Source of the DNA: Aquincola tertiaricarbonis
GTDB taxonomy: Bacteria > Pseudomonadota > Gammaproteobacteria > Burkholderiales > Burkholderiaceae_C
Direction: 5' to 3'
NCBI RefSeq assembly: GCF_023573145.1
Contig: NZ_CP097635.1
Coordinates: 1,860,001 to 1,924,000, forward strand
DNA length: 64,000 nucleotides
Part shown: one piece after another, positions 1 to 9,553 of the stretch
Layout of the letters: every line of letters starts with the position of its first letter
Numbering within the stretch: the stretch's first letter is position 1
Translations under genes and position numbers: made by a program
Notes under the pieces: model-generated
What the model was told of the DNA's origin: nothing
The model's database searches: none
The model's input: the letters and a program-made list of their open reading frames with translations, nothing else

Positions 1-1884
1 GTTGGCACTGCCCAGGGTGATGAAGCAGTCGTCGATGATCATGAGCTTGGAGTGGATGTAGATCTCGCGGTAGCGCTGCGGGCGGATCTTGTACGGGGAG
101 TAGTCGCCCTCAATCTCGTCTTTGGCCAGCGCCGTCTTGGTGTCCGGATGCTGCGCCTTGTACTCCGAACGCTCCTGCGAAGCCTGGGCCTCTTGGGCCT
201 GGTTGTCGCGCGCGTTCACTTGCAGATGCCTCGCCTCGTCGTCGTAGTCGTAGCTCATCAGCATGGCCGCCAAGGTCTTGATATTCAGCTCCTGGAGTTC
301 TTCACGGATCTTGCTCTGACTGACCCTGGCCGAGCGACGCACCAACCCCTCATTCAACACGGCGCGGCCCTGGTTGTCCGTCACCGGCTTACCGTCCTGC
401 ACCTGCTCCACCTGCCGGTGGTAGCCCCTGACGCTGGTGGCCTGACCCATTTGCGCCAGGGCGTCGTAGGTGCGGGGCACCATCTCTGATCGCTCGGCCT
501 GCGGGTGGATCACCATCAAATGCAAGGGCGGCAGCTTGTCCTTGCTGCCACCGGCCTGTCGCAGCAGGTCCAGGGTCCGTTGCCTCAGTTCCTTGATGTA
601 CTGCACCCACTCCACCAGCTGGAAGTACTGGTTCTCGATGTAGATGTAGCGGCAGGCGTTGGAGCAGGCCTGCACATAGGTCTTGAGGATGGTGGCGTCT
701 TTGTCCTCCGGCTGGGTGCGCACGACCTGCGCGCGGTGGGGACCCACAGGTTCGGGCACCACCGCCGCACGAGCGGCCGCGAGCGAGGGTTTGGGGCTTG
801 ACCTGTGCGTGGTCTGCGCCCGGTCCCAGGCCGTGACGAAGTTGCGGTTGATGCAGGCCAGCGCCTGGCCGCGCACCCGCATGGCGTAGTCGCGGTACGG
901 CTTGAGGTGCCAGGGCTTGGTCCAGCTGGCGCCCTTGCCGAAGGCCACTTCACGGCGCGGATCGTTGTACCGGTGCTCGGGCGTGTCCCAGTAGTCGGTG
1001 ACGCTGTTGAGTCCCATGATGTAGCCACAAGCGTTGAGCTTGGCCGCCGGTTTGGCGCCCTGACCAGGGTGGTAGTCGATCAGCACGGGCTTCTGATGAT
1101 GGGTGGCTGCCAGCCTGAGAGTGGCATCCTCCACCCGGTCGGCCACACCGGGCAGGTAGGCCGATTTCAGTTCGCTGACCGCTTGCTCATCGCTGGCCCG
1201 GAACCGCACCTCGAGATTGGCGATGGCGCCCGATAACGCCGCCTGCCACCAGGCCTTGGCATAAGCGGCACGCACTTCCGCGGTCGTAGGTTTGGCATGC
1301 CGCACCTGCATGCGCGGTGCCGCAGCCCATTGGTCTGCAAAGGCAGGCATCGGCTGCCAGACCCACGGCATGTCGGGGGCGTTGCCCGCGCCCAGGCTGA
1401 CAGCGGGTTTCAAGCGGTCTGCCACACTGGTCCAGGTGCTCCGCTGCTTGGCTGCCCACGCCAGTGGGTTGTTGAGCACGTCCCCATAAACGGCGTCATA
1501 CCAAAGCAGCAACCGAACCTTCACCCCCTCGGCCGCCTTTTGCGCCAGCAAATCGCCATACGGCGTGCCGCGCGGCCAGGTCTTGTAGCCGTCGACGGCG
1601 GGGTCTGTCGTGGGGCTCATGCGCGTGAGCTCCATCGCCGGGTCGAATCCCCAGCACACCAGGTCGATGGTGCTGGTGGCCAGGCGCAGGTCGCGCTCCA
1701 GCGCTTCAAAGCCTTCGCTGCAGATCAGGAACTCGAGGGCGTTGCAGTTGTGGATCGGGTGGGTCTTGACGTCGTTCTCCAGAAACCATTGCATCGTGCC
1801 CTTGCCGATGCGGCTCTGTTCGTTGAGGTGCACCGTCTCCGCACGCTGGGTTTGCTTCAGCAATTTGCTCAGGGGGTTGGTCAT
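1..1884 (-). CDS. Phospholipase D-family type VI effector (3' end beyond the window)
   Basis: At least 628 codons; the stop lies beyond the left edge. The protein has two HKD (HxKx4D) motifs, HHQKPVLID near residue 262 and HSKLMIIDD near residue 611, the second followed by GSAN. Two such motifs form the active site of phospholipase D enzymes, which cleave phosphodiester bonds of phospholipids. A stretch YIYIENQYF before the second half is also typical. ATG start at 1884, 22 bases after the vgrG stop, so the two are very probably one operon and the enzyme is a VgrG-delivered (Tle5-like) antibacterial lipase. The spacing between the motifs is long, with a charged, Gln-rich insert. The immunity gene expected next would lie outside the window. 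The family is clear from the motifs; delivery by type VI secretion is inferred from context. Confidence 0.85.
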   Translation of the reverse strand, partial: MTNPLSKLLKQTQRAETVHLNEQSRIGKGTMQWFLENDVKTHPIHNCNALEFLICSEGFEALERDLRLATSTIDLVCWGFDPAMELTRMSPTTDPAVDGYKTWPRGTPYGDLLAQKAAEGVKVRLLLWYDAVYGDVLNNPLAWAAKQRSTWTSVADRLKPAVSLGAGNAPDMPWVWQPMPAFADQWAAAPRMQVRHAKPTTAEVRAAYAKAWWQAALSGAIANLEVRFRASDEQAVSELKSAYLPGVADRVEDATLRLAATHHQKPVLIDYHPGQGAKPAAKLNACGYIMGLNSVTDYWDTPEHRYNDPRREVAFGKGASWTKPWHLKPYRDYAMRVRGQALACINRNFVTAWDRAQTTHRSSPKPSLAAARAAVVPEPVGPHRAQVVRTQPEDKDATILKTYVQACSNACRYIYIENQYFQLVEWVQYIKELRQRTLDLLRQAGGSKDKLPPLHLMVIHPQAERSEMVPRTYDALAQMGQATSVRGYHRQVEQVQDGKPVTDNQGRAVLNEGLVRRSARVSQSKIREELQELNIKTLAAMLMSYDYDDEARHLQVNARDNQAQEAQASQERSEYKAQHPDTKTALAKDEIEGDYSPYKIRPQRYREIYIHSKLMIIDDCFITLGSAN

Positions 1885-1906
1885 GGCATCTCCAGGCGGT
1901 GATCGC

Positions 1907-4828
1907 TCAGGCGTCGCGCCGATGCTGCTGGTGCCGTTGCGACGGCCCTTGCCCATCGGCACGCACGCCCAGGTTGGCCAGGCGGTGCTCGGTGTGCTGG
2001 GCGCTGCCCGGTGCGGGCGACTGCCCGGCCACTGGCAGGTCCAGCACGGCGCCATTGGCCAGTTGCAACTGGTACTGGTCGCCGTTGTGGTGGCCTTGCA
2101 CATGGATCCAGCCCTGCGCATCGACGACGCCGTGGCTATGCGGTCGGCCGTTCTTCAGCAGGCGGTAGGGTTGTCCAGCCCATAGGCCCTGGGGCACTTC
2201 GGGCAGGTGATCCAACTGCAGGCGCAGGCCCTGTGGGGGCGGCTCAGGCATGGCGGTCAGGGGCACTTGCACCTGAGGTCGGTTGGCCGGACCGTCCAAG
2301 CCATGCTTCGCCGCATGGGCCGTCCACGATCCGTGGGTGCCGCTGTCGATGCCGCTGGCACTCCAGCGGGTGTAGCTGCCGCCGCCGTTGATGACGACTT
2401 CCTGCCGGGCGCAGATCTCGATGCGCTCGGACTGCAGGTGGATGTTCAGCTTGGCCAGCATCTGGAGGTTGGTCTGCAGTGCCCGGATGTCGATGTCCTG
2501 GCGGGCGCTGGTGAGGCGGATGCCGGACCTGTAGGCAAAGAGGCGGATGGCCTCCTTGGCACTGGCCAGCAGGCTCTTGCCGGTGCTGACGCTGGTGTGC
2601 CCGCCGCTGCTGATGGCGTGGTGCTGGCCGCTGTGCTGGTGGGTGCTCTGGGAGGTGGTGCTTTCGATGCCGGCGGGGCTGGCGAGGATGAGGTGCGGTT
2701 CCTGCAGTTCAGGGAACCGGCCTTCTTTGGGTTCGCCTGCGATGGCCTGGTTCTGCGCCTTCAGCGCTTGGGCCACGTCGTCCTGATCGCCTTGAGTGTG
2801 GGCCTGGTGCATCTGCGCCAGGTGGCCCAGGCTGTCGTGCTGGCCGTGGGCCTGGTTCAGCCGGGCCACGGTTTCGCTGAGGTCGGTGACGTGGCCTGCA
2901 GCTTTCGTCCGGGCTTCGGTGCTGAGGATCAGGCCGTCCTTGGCGCGGATGGCGCCGTGTCCGTCGGTGCGCAGCTCGAAGCCTTGTCCGCGGTGATCCT
3001 TGCGGCCCTGCCGGTCTTCGATGCGGGTGATGTGGCCCAGGCTCAGGCTGCTGTGCTGATGGTCGCTCTTGAGTTGGGCCTGGATGGCCTGGTGGGTGTC
3101 GTCCAGCACCAGGTGGTTGGACCGGCCCGCGGCACTGTTGCCGCCGCCGGGCGTGAGTTCCCGGCTTCTCAGGCCGCTGAGCGCCTGCTGCGCCGGCAGC
3201 TCCCACGGCGGCAGGTTGGTCTGGTTGTAGACCCGGCCGGTGCAAATCGGCCGGTCGATGTCGCCGCCGATGAAGCTGACGATGACTTCCTGCCCCACCC
3301 GGGGCAGGTGCATGCCGCCCAGTTGATTGCCGGCCCACTCGCTGCTCACGCGCACCCAGCAACTGCTGTGGTGGGTGTTGGGACCGTACCGGTCCCACGG
3401 GAACTGGACCTTGATGCGGCCGAGGTGATCGGTGTAGAGGTTGGTCTCCGCTGTCCCCGCGTCAGGACCGCAGACAAGGGCGGTTTCGGGGCCGGGGATG
3501 TGGGGCTTGGGCTGGGTGGCTTCGGGCCGCAGCAGTTCGCTGGCGGGCTGCACCTCGAAGTCCACCGTGCAGCGCCACTGGCCGCCCAGGCGTTGGGCGT
3601 CTGACAGCGCCTTGGGCGCTGCAGCCCGCGCCGTGTCTTCGCTGACGTTCTCCACCACCAGGTCGGCGGCCAGCGTCAGGTAGTAGATGTTGGCGGCGTG
3701 CTGCGGATGCTCGCGCAACTGGAAGCTGTGGCCAGCGGCGATGCCGCGCACATGGCCCTGGCCGCGGGCGCGGTGGCCGACCTGCCGCAGCGCGTCCATG
3801 CGCAGCCTGGCCAGGTGGCGGCCTTGGGCTTCCGTCTGGTTCGCTGCCTTGTCGGCGCCGCGGTTGGGTTGGCTCCAGTCGCTGGCGGGCAGGCGCACGG
3901 CGGTTTCGCCCTCGCCGAGCGTCTGGCTGCCGCGCCACAGGTAGACCTCTTGTTCGGCCTGCCCGGTGGGGCGCGCTTCACGGGCGGTGGCCGTCAAGCT
4001 CGCCCGCGGGCGGGTGTGGTCGTACTCGCGGCTCTCGTAGCGCCCGGCGGTCAGCCGGTCCACCGGCGCGAACGCGTGGATGTACTCCTCGTCGATCTTG
4101 TGGCCCGGCGGGTAGTAGGCGATGGTGTGGTAGCGGCTGCCGGGTTCATCAGCCTGCAAGGGCGTGAAGGCGCCGTTGTAGTCGCTCAGCACCAGCCGGT
4201 GCACGCCGTTCGTGTGCTCGAAGTGGTGGTTGATGCCCCAGGCCTGCATCAGCCGGCACAGGAACTGGTAGTCGGTCTCGTTGTACTGCACCAGGTAGTC
4301 CCCGACCGGGTACCGCTCGATGAGCCGCCACTCCACCGGGAAGATGTAGTCGTCCAGCACCGCGCGCAGCACCTGCACCGGCGTCTGGTTCTGGAACACC
4401 TTGCAGTCGGTGCTCAGCGTGGCCAGGTACAGCCAGGGCCGCAGCGTCAGCTCATACAGCGCGTGCCGGCTGTCTTCGCCCAGCAAGCGGGCTTCGGTGA
4501 TCAGCGCGTTGATCTGGCGCTCGCCTGCGCCTTGATTGCCAAGAAGGCCTGACCCGTGGCCTTCCAGCTCGATGGCGCAACAGATCTCGCGGCCCACCAT
4601 GTCCGGCAGGCTGAAGTTGGCGCCGCGCAGCAGGCCGCCGACCGCCGCGACCTCATCCGGCGTCTGCAGCACCAGCCGGTACTCGAACAGGCCGTTGATC
4701 GCCTCGCGGCCACTCAGCCGCAGGGGCACCAGCGCCGGCCGGCCCAGGTGCTGCGGGATCGCGGGGCTGCTGATCGTCAGCGCGCGTTCGCCGCTGAACA
4801 GGGGTACAGCGGGGCGTCTCTGGTTCAT
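1907..4828 (-). CDS. vgrG: Type VI secretion tip protein VgrG
   Basis: 973 residues from the ATG at 4828 (MNQRRPAVPLFSGERAL); an in-frame start 24 codons further upstream lacks family-like sequence. The first 600 or so residues show the gp27/gp5-like spike core, including PQVGQEVIVSFIGGDIDRP-like OB-fold sequence written here as LPRVGQEVIVSFIGG and CTGRVYNQTNLPPW. After that comes the Gln/His-rich extension with a DUF2345 region (RLTSARQDIDIRALQTNL). The last about 100 residues after PEPPPQGLRLQLDHLP form a separate beta-rich tail that may dock the effector. VgrG trimers cap the Hcp tube and puncture the target cell. The phospholipase D gene follows directly. No other type VI structural genes are in the window, so this looks like an orphan vgrG-effector island or the edge of a larger cluster. 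Confidence 0.93.
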   Translation of the reverse strand: MNQRRPAVPLFSGERALTISSPAIPQHLGRPALVPLRLSGREAINGLFEYRLVLQTPDEVAAVGGLLRGANFSLPDMVGREICCAIELEGHGSGLLGNQGAGERQINALITEARLLGEDSRHALYELTLRPWLYLATLSTDCKVFQNQTPVQVLRAVLDDYIFPVEWRLIERYPVGDYLVQYNETDYQFLCRLMQAWGINHHFEHTNGVHRLVLSDYNGAFTPLQADEPGSRYHTIAYYPPGHKIDEEYIHAFAPVDRLTAGRYESREYDHTRPRASLTATAREARPTGQAEQEVYLWRGSQTLGEGETAVRLPASDWSQPNRGADKAANQTEAQGRHLARLRMDALRQVGHRARGQGHVRGIAAGHSFQLREHPQHAANIYYLTLAADLVVENVSEDTARAAAPKALSDAQRLGGQWRCTVDFEVQPASELLRPEATQPKPHIPGPETALVCGPDAGTAETNLYTDHLGRIKVQFPWDRYGPNTHHSSCWVRVSSEWAGNQLGGMHLPRVGQEVIVSFIGGDIDRPICTGRVYNQTNLPPWELPAQQALSGLRSRELTPGGGNSAAGRSNHLVLDDTHQAIQAQLKSDHQHSSLSLGHITRIEDRQGRKDHRGQGFELRTDGHGAIRAKDGLILSTEARTKAAGHVTDLSETVARLNQAHGQHDSLGHLAQMHQAHTQGDQDDVAQALKAQNQAIAGEPKEGRFPELQEPHLILASPAGIESTTSQSTHQHSGQHHAISSGGHTSVSTGKSLLASAKEAIRLFAYRSGIRLTSARQDIDIRALQTNLQMLAKLNIHLQSERIEICARQEVVINGGGSYTRWSASGIDSGTHGSWTAHAAKHGLDGPANRPQVQVPLTAMPEPPPQGLRLQLDHLPEVPQGLWAGQPYRLLKNGRPHSHGVVDAQGWIHVQGHHNGDQYQLQLANGAVLDLPVAGQSPAPGSAQHTEHRLANLGVRADGQGPSQRHQQHRRDA

Positions 4829-5041
4829 GTGGGCCAGACAGGTGTGCGGGAACAAGGCACCGAGCGTAGGAACTCGGGCCGAGCCAGACAACCATTGCAA
4901 GGAACTGTGACGACCTATCGGTCAGCGCCTGGAAACTCCCTCAGGCTGTCCTCAGCTTCGGCCCCTTGTGGCTCAACTTCAAGGCTGCTATTCACCACCG
5001 ACGGTATCGGCAGCGACCGCGCGCGCGGCGGCCTCGCCCAC

Positions 5042-5803
5042 CTACTGAAACCGCTCCAGCATCTTCTCCAGCGCCATCGTGAACGGCGTCTGCATCATCG
5101 GCAGCGTGAGCACGATGCCGATGAGGCCCACGCCCAGCGTGATCGGGAAGCCGATCGCGAAGATGTTCATCTGGGCGGCCACGCGGGAGATGAGGCCCAG
5201 CACCAGGTTGACGAACAGCATCATGCCCACCAGCGGCATCGCGATCCACAGGCCGATGGCAAACACCTCGGCGCCCCACACCTCGGGCCGCATGGCGCGG
5301 ATGAAGGCGAAGGGCTCGGGGCCGGCCGGGAAGGCGCGGAAGCTCTGCACCACCGCGTCGATGATCAGCAGGTGGCCGCCGATGACGATGAACATCCACG
5401 ACACCATGATGCCGAAGAAGCGGCTCACCGCCGTGGCCTGGCCGCCGGTGGCAGGGTCGAAGAAGCCGGCCAGGTTCAGGCCCATCTGCAGGCCGATCAG
5501 CTCGCCCGCGAACTCCACCGCCGCGAACACGATGCGCACCGCAAAGCCCAGCGTCAGGCCGATCACCACCTGCTGGGCCACCAGCATGAAGCCGATGCCC
5601 GAGTCCAGCGGCACCGCAGGCATCTCGGGCAGGCCGGCCTGGGCGCAGAAGGCGATGAGGAAGGCCAGCGCCACCCGCACCCGCGCCGGCACCGAGCGCT
5701 GGCCGATCACGGGCAGCGCCGAGAACAGCGCCAGCACCCGCAGAAGCGGCCACAGCAGCGGCGTGATCCAACCGAGCAGCTGCGCCTCGGTGAACTGGAT
5801 CAT
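5042..5803 (-). CDS. fliR: Flagellar export gate protein FliR
   Basis: 253 residues, the usual FliR length. The sequence is a chain of hydrophobic segments (WITPLLWPLLRVLALFSALPVIG, then FLIAFCAQAGLP and GFMLVAQQVVIGLTLGF), typical of this inner-membrane part of the FliPQR export gate. The start is the ATG at 5803, which overlaps the fliQ stop as ATGA; a longer frame upstream has no membrane character and is fliQ in another frame. It is the last gene of the fliL-R run. A 213-base gap separates it from vgrG, which begins a different functional block. Confidence 0.95.
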   Translation of the reverse strand: MIQFTEAQLLGWITPLLWPLLRVLALFSALPVIGQRSVPARVRVALAFLIAFCAQAGLPEMPAVPLDSGIGFMLVAQQVVIGLTLGFAVRIVFAAVEFAGELIGLQMGLNLAGFFDPATGGQATAVSRFFGIMVSWMFIVIGGHLLIIDAVVQSFRAFPAGPEPFAFIRAMRPEVWGAEVFAIGLWIAMPLVGMMLFVNLVLGLISRVAAQMNIFAIGFPITLGVGLIGIVLTLPMMQTPFTMALEKMLERFQ

Positions 5804-6072
5804 CAGCCCACCGCGGTCGGGATGGACAGCAGCGTGCGCTGCAGGAACTCGACCAGCGTGGTCATCATCCACGGGCCGGCCACCGCCAGCACCACCACCG
5901 CGGCCACGATCTTGGGCACGAAGGTGAGCGTGGCTTCGTTGATCTGCGTGGCCGCCTGGAAGATGCTGACCAGCAGGCCCACCACCAGCACCACGATGAG
6001 CATGGGCGCCGAGACGATGAGCAGCAGGTGCAGCGCCTGCTGGCCGACTGTGAAGACTTGTTGGGCGTTCAT
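5803..6072 (-). CDS. fliQ: Flagellar export gate protein FliQ
   Basis: 89 residues with two transmembrane hairpins (ALHLLLIVSAPMLIVVLVVG and IVAAVVVLAVAGPWMM), matching FliQ in length and layout. FliQ forms the rings beneath the FliP-FliR complex in the export gate. The ATG at 6072 gives MNAQQVFTVGQQAL; the longer open frame upstream is the tail of fliP read out of frame. Overlaps fliR by a coupled stop/start. Confidence 0.94.
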   Translation of the reverse strand: MNAQQVFTVGQQALHLLLIVSAPMLIVVLVVGLLVSIFQAATQINEATLTFVPKIVAAVVVLAVAGPWMMTTLVEFLQRTLLSIPTAVG

Positions 6073-6088
6073 GGGGTGGCGGGCGTAG

Positions 6089-6868
6089 TCAGGTGGCGAA
6101 GGAGGCGGCCAGCGAACCCAGCAGCAGGTTCCAGCCATCGGCCAGCACGAAGAGCATCAGCTTGAAGGGCAGGGCCACCAGCACCGGGCTCAGCATCATC
6201 ATGCCCAGCGACATCAGCACGCTGGCCACCACCATGTCGATGATGAGGAAGGGCACGAAGATCAGGAAGCCGATCTGGAAGGCGCTTTTCAACTCGCTGG
6301 TGACGAAGGCCGGCACCAGCACCTTCAGCGGCACGTCCTCGCCCTTCACGTCGTCGGGCAGCTTGGCCAGCTTGCCGAACAGCTGCACGTCGGACTGGCG
6401 CGTCTGCTTGAGCATGAACTCGCGCATCGGCACCTCGGCGCGCTGCAGCGCCTGCTCGAACGGGATCTGCCCGGCCGCGTAGGGCTGATAGGCCTGCTGG
6501 TAAACCTTGTCGAAGGTGGGCCCCATCACGAAAAAGGTGAGGAAGAGCGACAGGCCGATGACGACCTGGTTGGGCGGCGCGGCCTGGGTGCCCAGCGCCT
6601 GGCGCAGCAGGCCCAGCACGATGACGATGCGGGTGAAGCCCGTCATCATCAGCAGCACCGCGGGCAGGAAGGACAGCGCGGTGAAGAACAGCAGCGTCTG
6701 GATGGGCACCGAGTAGCTGGCGCTGCCCGCGCCCTGGCCCACCAGCAACGGCAGCGTGGCGGGTGCGGCGCCGCCGCCCGCCTGCTGGGCTAAAGCCACT
6801 GCAGGAACGGCCGACAACACCGACAAGCCGAGGATGCGCAGCGTGCTGCGCAGGCGTTCAGAAGACAT
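6089..6868 (-). CDS. fliP: Flagellar export gate protein FliP
   Basis: 259 residues with an N-terminal cleavable signal sequence ([20 protein letters not shown]), as FliP usually has. Conserved FliP blocks are visible: [36 protein letters not shown], and the C-terminal [20 protein letters not shown]. Five FliP subunits with one FliR form the export channel in the inner membrane. The start overlaps the end of fliO, so translation is probably coupled. Confidence 0.96.
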   Translation of the reverse strand: MSSERLRSTLRILGLSVLSAVPAVALAQQAGGGAAPATLPLLVGQGAGSASYSVPIQTLLFFTALSFLPAVLLMMTGFTRIVIVLGLLRQALGTQAAPPNQVVIGLSLFLTFFVMGPTFDKVYQQAYQPYAAGQIPFEQALQRAEVPMREFMLKQTRQSDVQLFGKLAKLPDDVKGEDVPLKVLVPAFVTSELKSAFQIGFLIFVPFLIIDMVVASVLMSLGMMMLSPVLVALPFKLMLFVLADGWNLLLGSLAASFAT

Positions 6869-7247
6869 CGCCCTTGTCCGCGTCGTTCTTCGGGTTGGAA
6901 CGGGGCTGGCCGTAAGGGCCCAGGCGCGCCATCAGCTGCGCGAAGGGCGCGGCCATCTGGCCGCCCACCGCCGAGGGCGGCAGCTCGGCCTGCGGCGACA
7001 GCGTGTACAGCGTGGTGATGCTTTGCGGCGTGGCGCCCAGCACCAGCCAGCGGCGTTCGTCGCCGCTGCCCACCTCGACGGTGACGATGCGCTGGTTCTG
7101 CGCGATGGCCAGTGAGGCGATGGTGCGCATCGGCGCCGGGCCGGCGGCGGCCTGGCCCATCGGGCTGCGCTTGAGCAGCCACAAGGCCACCGGGATCAGC
7201 GCCAGCACGGCGATGAACCACAGCAGGGCGGACAGGGAGGAATTCAT
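6858..7247 (-). CDS. fliO: Flagellar biosynthesis protein FliO
   Basis: 129 residues with one N-terminal membrane segment ([20 protein letters not shown]) and a cytoplasmic domain ([23 protein letters not shown] in two parts) that fits the FliO family. FliO is an assembly chaperone for the FliP ring. It lies between fliN and fliP as in other proteobacteria. FliO proteins vary in sequence, so the call rests on topology and position as well as the domain. Confidence 0.9.
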   Translation of the reverse strand: MNSSLSALLWFIAVLALIPVALWLLKRSPMGQAAAGPAPMRTIASLAIAQNQRIVTVEVGSGDERRWLVLGATPQSITTLYTLSPQAELPPSAVGGQMAAPFAQLMARLGPYGQPRSNPKNDADKGDVF

Positions 7248-7288
7248 GGCGTGGTGATGCTCAGTTGACCCGGCTCAGTGGGCCCGGC

Positions 7289-7738
7289 TCAGTTGGCGCG
7301 GCTCAGGCGGCGCATGCGCTCGCTGGGCGTGACGATGTCGGTCAGCCGGATGCCGAACTTGTCGTTCACCACCACCACCTCGCCCTGGGCGATCAGGTAG
7401 CCGTTGACCAGCACGTCCATCGGCTCGCCCGCCAGGGCATCCAGTTCCACCACCGAGCCCTGCGCCAGCTGCAGGATGTGCTTGATGGGGATGCGGGTGC
7501 GACCCAGTTCCACGGTGAGCTGCACCGGGATGTCCAGGATCATGTTGATGTCGTTGCCCGTGCCCGTGAGCTGCGGGGAGGCCGACGAGAAATTGGTGAA
7601 GGACGGCGCGGACACCTGTTCCGCGGCGGCCGTCACTTCGGTGGCCGCGGCCGGCGCGCTGGTCGACTCGGCCAGCGCAGCCGCCCACTCGGCGGCCATC
7701 GCGTCTTCTTCGGAAGTGTTGGGCGTTTCATTGGGCAT
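7289..7738 (-). CDS. fliN: Flagellar motor switch protein FliN
   Basis: 149 residues. The C-terminal SpoA domain is clear (DIPVQLTVELGRTRIPIKHI, LAQGSVVELD, GEPMDVLVNGYLIAQGEVVV). An acidic, Ala-rich N-terminal region of about 65 residues precedes it, longer than in enteric FliN. FliN builds the lower rim of the C-ring and gives a docking site for export substrates. Its start overlaps the fliM stop by about 11 bases. Confidence 0.95.
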   Translation of the reverse strand: MPNETPNTSEEDAMAAEWAAALAESTSAPAAATEVTAAAEQVSAPSFTNFSSASPQLTGTGNDINMILDIPVQLTVELGRTRIPIKHILQLAQGSVVELDALAGEPMDVLVNGYLIAQGEVVVVNDKFGIRLTDIVTPSERMRRLSRAN

Positions 7739-8732
7739 TCTGATCTCCCAGCCAGCTCAGGTTGGAGCTGGAGATGAGTTGGTCGACCTTGATGGCGTAC
7801 TTGCCGTTGGAGGTGCCGTAGTGGCACTCGAGCACGGGAACGCCGTCCACCTTGGCCTGGATCTGCTGCTTGATGTCGAGCTCGATGAAGTCGCCGGGCT
7901 GGAAGCTCAGCAGCTGCTCGATGGTGGCGCCGGCATGCGCCAGCTCGGCCACCAGCTCGACCTCGGCGCTCTGGATCTGCTGCTTGAGCAGGTTGATCCA
8001 GCGCTTGTCGGGTTCGTTGGAGTCGCCCTGGATGGTGCTGTAGAGCACATCGCGGATCGGCTCCATCGTGGAGTAGGGGATGCAGAAGTGCACCGCACCG
8101 GTGGTGTCGCCGATTTCCAGCGTGAAGCTGGTGGCCACCACGATCTCGCTGGGCGTGGCGATGTTGGCGAACTGCGGCTGCATCTCCGAGCGCTGGTAGT
8201 CCAGCTCCAGCGGGTAGATGCCGACCCAGGCCTTGCGGTACTCCTCGATGATCACTTCGACCATGCGCAGGATCACGCGCTGCTCGGTGGGCGAGAAGTC
8301 GCGGCCTTCGATGCGGGTGTGGTACTTGCCGCCGCCGCCGAACAGCGCGTCGATCACCGCGAACACCAGGCTGGGGTCGCAGACGATCAGGCCCGAGCCG
8401 CGCAGCGGCTTGACGCTGACGATGTTGAAGTTGGTGGGCACCACGATCTCGCGCAGGAAGGCGCTGTACTTCTGCACCTTGATGCCGCCGATCGACACTT
8501 CGGGGCTGCGCCGGATGAGGTTGAACAGCCCCACCCGCACGTTGCGTGCGAAGCGCTCGTTGATGATCTCCATCGTGGGCATGCGCCCACGGACGATGCG
8601 CTCCTGGCTCGACAGGTCGTAGTTGCGCACGCCCCCCTGCGGCACATCCTCCTGCTCGAGCTTCTGGCTCTCACCGGTGATGCCTTGCAGCAGTGCATCA
8701 ACTTCGTCTTGCGAAAGGATCTGCTGGTTCAT
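7728..8732 (-). CDS. fliM: Flagellar motor switch protein FliM
   Basis: 334 residues, full length. The N-terminal CheY-P-binding motif is present (ILSQDEVDALLQGI). The middle domain (VRNYDLSSQERIVRGRMPT, FNLIRRSPEVSIGGIKVQKY) and the C-terminal SpoA domain (LQPGDF-type sequence LLSFQPGDFIELDI, then VLECHYGTSNGKYAIKV) follow in order. FliM links CheY-P signalling to rotation reversal in the C-ring. Confidence 0.97.
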   Translation of the reverse strand: MNQQILSQDEVDALLQGITGESQKLEQEDVPQGGVRNYDLSSQERIVRGRMPTMEIINERFARNVRVGLFNLIRRSPEVSIGGIKVQKYSAFLREIVVPTNFNIVSVKPLRGSGLIVCDPSLVFAVIDALFGGGGKYHTRIEGRDFSPTEQRVILRMVEVIIEEYRKAWVGIYPLELDYQRSEMQPQFANIATPSEIVVATSFTLEIGDTTGAVHFCIPYSTMEPIRDVLYSTIQGDSNEPDKRWINLLKQQIQSAEVELVAELAHAGATIEQLLSFQPGDFIELDIKQQIQAKVDGVPVLECHYGTSNGKYAIKVDQLISSSNLSWLGDQNAQ

Positions 8733-8875
8733 GCCAAGCGATCAGAGGAGATAAGAGGTATGCAGACCGACGCGGTTCACGGGCGACCAGGCACGGCTCC
8801 GTCTTTTGGGCGTGGGCAAACAGGCAGCAAAAGCAGTGGCCGAAGCGCGCTGGCGGAAAGACCAGCAAAACCGCC

Positions 8876-8945
8876 GCCGGGCCGCCCCAAGGCGGTTTTG
8901 CGCCCCCGCGGGGGGCGGGCGCCGCAGGCGACCGGGGGCAGACAT
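8876..8945. repeat. Palindromic intergenic repeat (copy 1)
   Basis: GC-rich inverted-repeat element in the 212-base gap between fliL and fliM. It contains GGGCCGCCCCAAGGCGG, then GCGCCCCCGCGGGGGGCG. Its reverse complement shares the order CCCCC-GGGGGCGC, CGCC(C)TTGGGGCGGCCCGGC with the copy at 16851-16945. Such REP-like blocks recur between genes in Burkholderiales; this is stated from general knowledge, not from a search. Confidence 0.6.
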
Positions 8946-9553
8946 CATTGGATGATGAAGTTGGAAAAGTGCACCGCCGAGATCGGCAGCACCTGCGCCG
9001 CGCGCTTCTTTTTCTTTTTCTTGGGCTTGTCCTCGGCCGCGGGCGTGTCCTCGTCCTCGTCGTCTTCCACCTCGTAGCCCAGCGCGCGCGAGGCTTCGCG
9101 GCGGATCTGCTCGGCCAGCTTTTCCTTGCCCTCGCGGTCCAGCAGCTGGGCCGCGGTCTTCTGGGCCAGCAGCATCAGGATGTTGTTGCGGATGGCCGGC
9201 ATGTAGGCCTTCAGCGCTTCCTGCAGCTTGGCGTCGTCCACCTCCAGCGTGATGCCGATCTGCGCATAGCGCTCGGCATCGCGGTCGGCCAGGTTCACGG
9301 TGAACGGGTCCAGCGGCACGAAGGTGGGTGCGTGCTTGGGGTCCAGGTTGTGCTGGACCTTTTTCTCGGCGCGCGGCGCGGGCGCGGCGGCCTCTTCGCC
9401 TTCCTCGCCCTCGGCATGCGGTTTCTTCAGCAGGAAAAACGCGGCGCCGCCACCGCCCAGCACCAGCACCAGCACGGCGGCGATGATGATGATGAGCTTC
9501 TTGTTGCCCTTCTTGGGGGCGGGTGCAGCGTCGGTGGCAGCAGCGGCTGACAT
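8945..9553 (-). CDS. fliL: Flagellar basal body-associated protein FliL
   Basis: 202 residues from the ATG at 9553. One membrane segment near residues 18-40 (KKLIIIIAAVLVLVLGGGGA) is followed by a charged linker and the periplasmic stomatin-like FliL domain (FVPLDPFTVNLADRDAERYAQ split across strands). Unusually, the C-terminus carries an acidic stretch (EVEDDEDEDTPAAED) and then a Lys run (KPKKKKKKRA) before the last hydrophobic residues. The family usually ends soon after the conserved domain. FliL surrounds the stators and supports torque. Confidence 0.93.
   Translation of the reverse strand: MSAAAATDAAPAPKKGNKKLIIIIAAVLVLVLGGGGAAFFLLKKPHAEGEEGEEAAAPAPRAEKKVQHNLDPKHAPTFVPLDPFTVNLADRDAERYAQIGITLEVDDAKLQEALKAYMPAIRNNILMLLAQKTAAQLLDREGKEKLAEQIRREASRALGYEVEDDEDEDTPAAEDKPKKKKKKRAAQVLPISAVHFSNFIIQ

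Noticed and set aside
2207..3604. 465-codon plus-strand frame opposite vgrG
   Set aside because: No recognisable domain; Ala/Gly/Val-rich shadow of vgrG.
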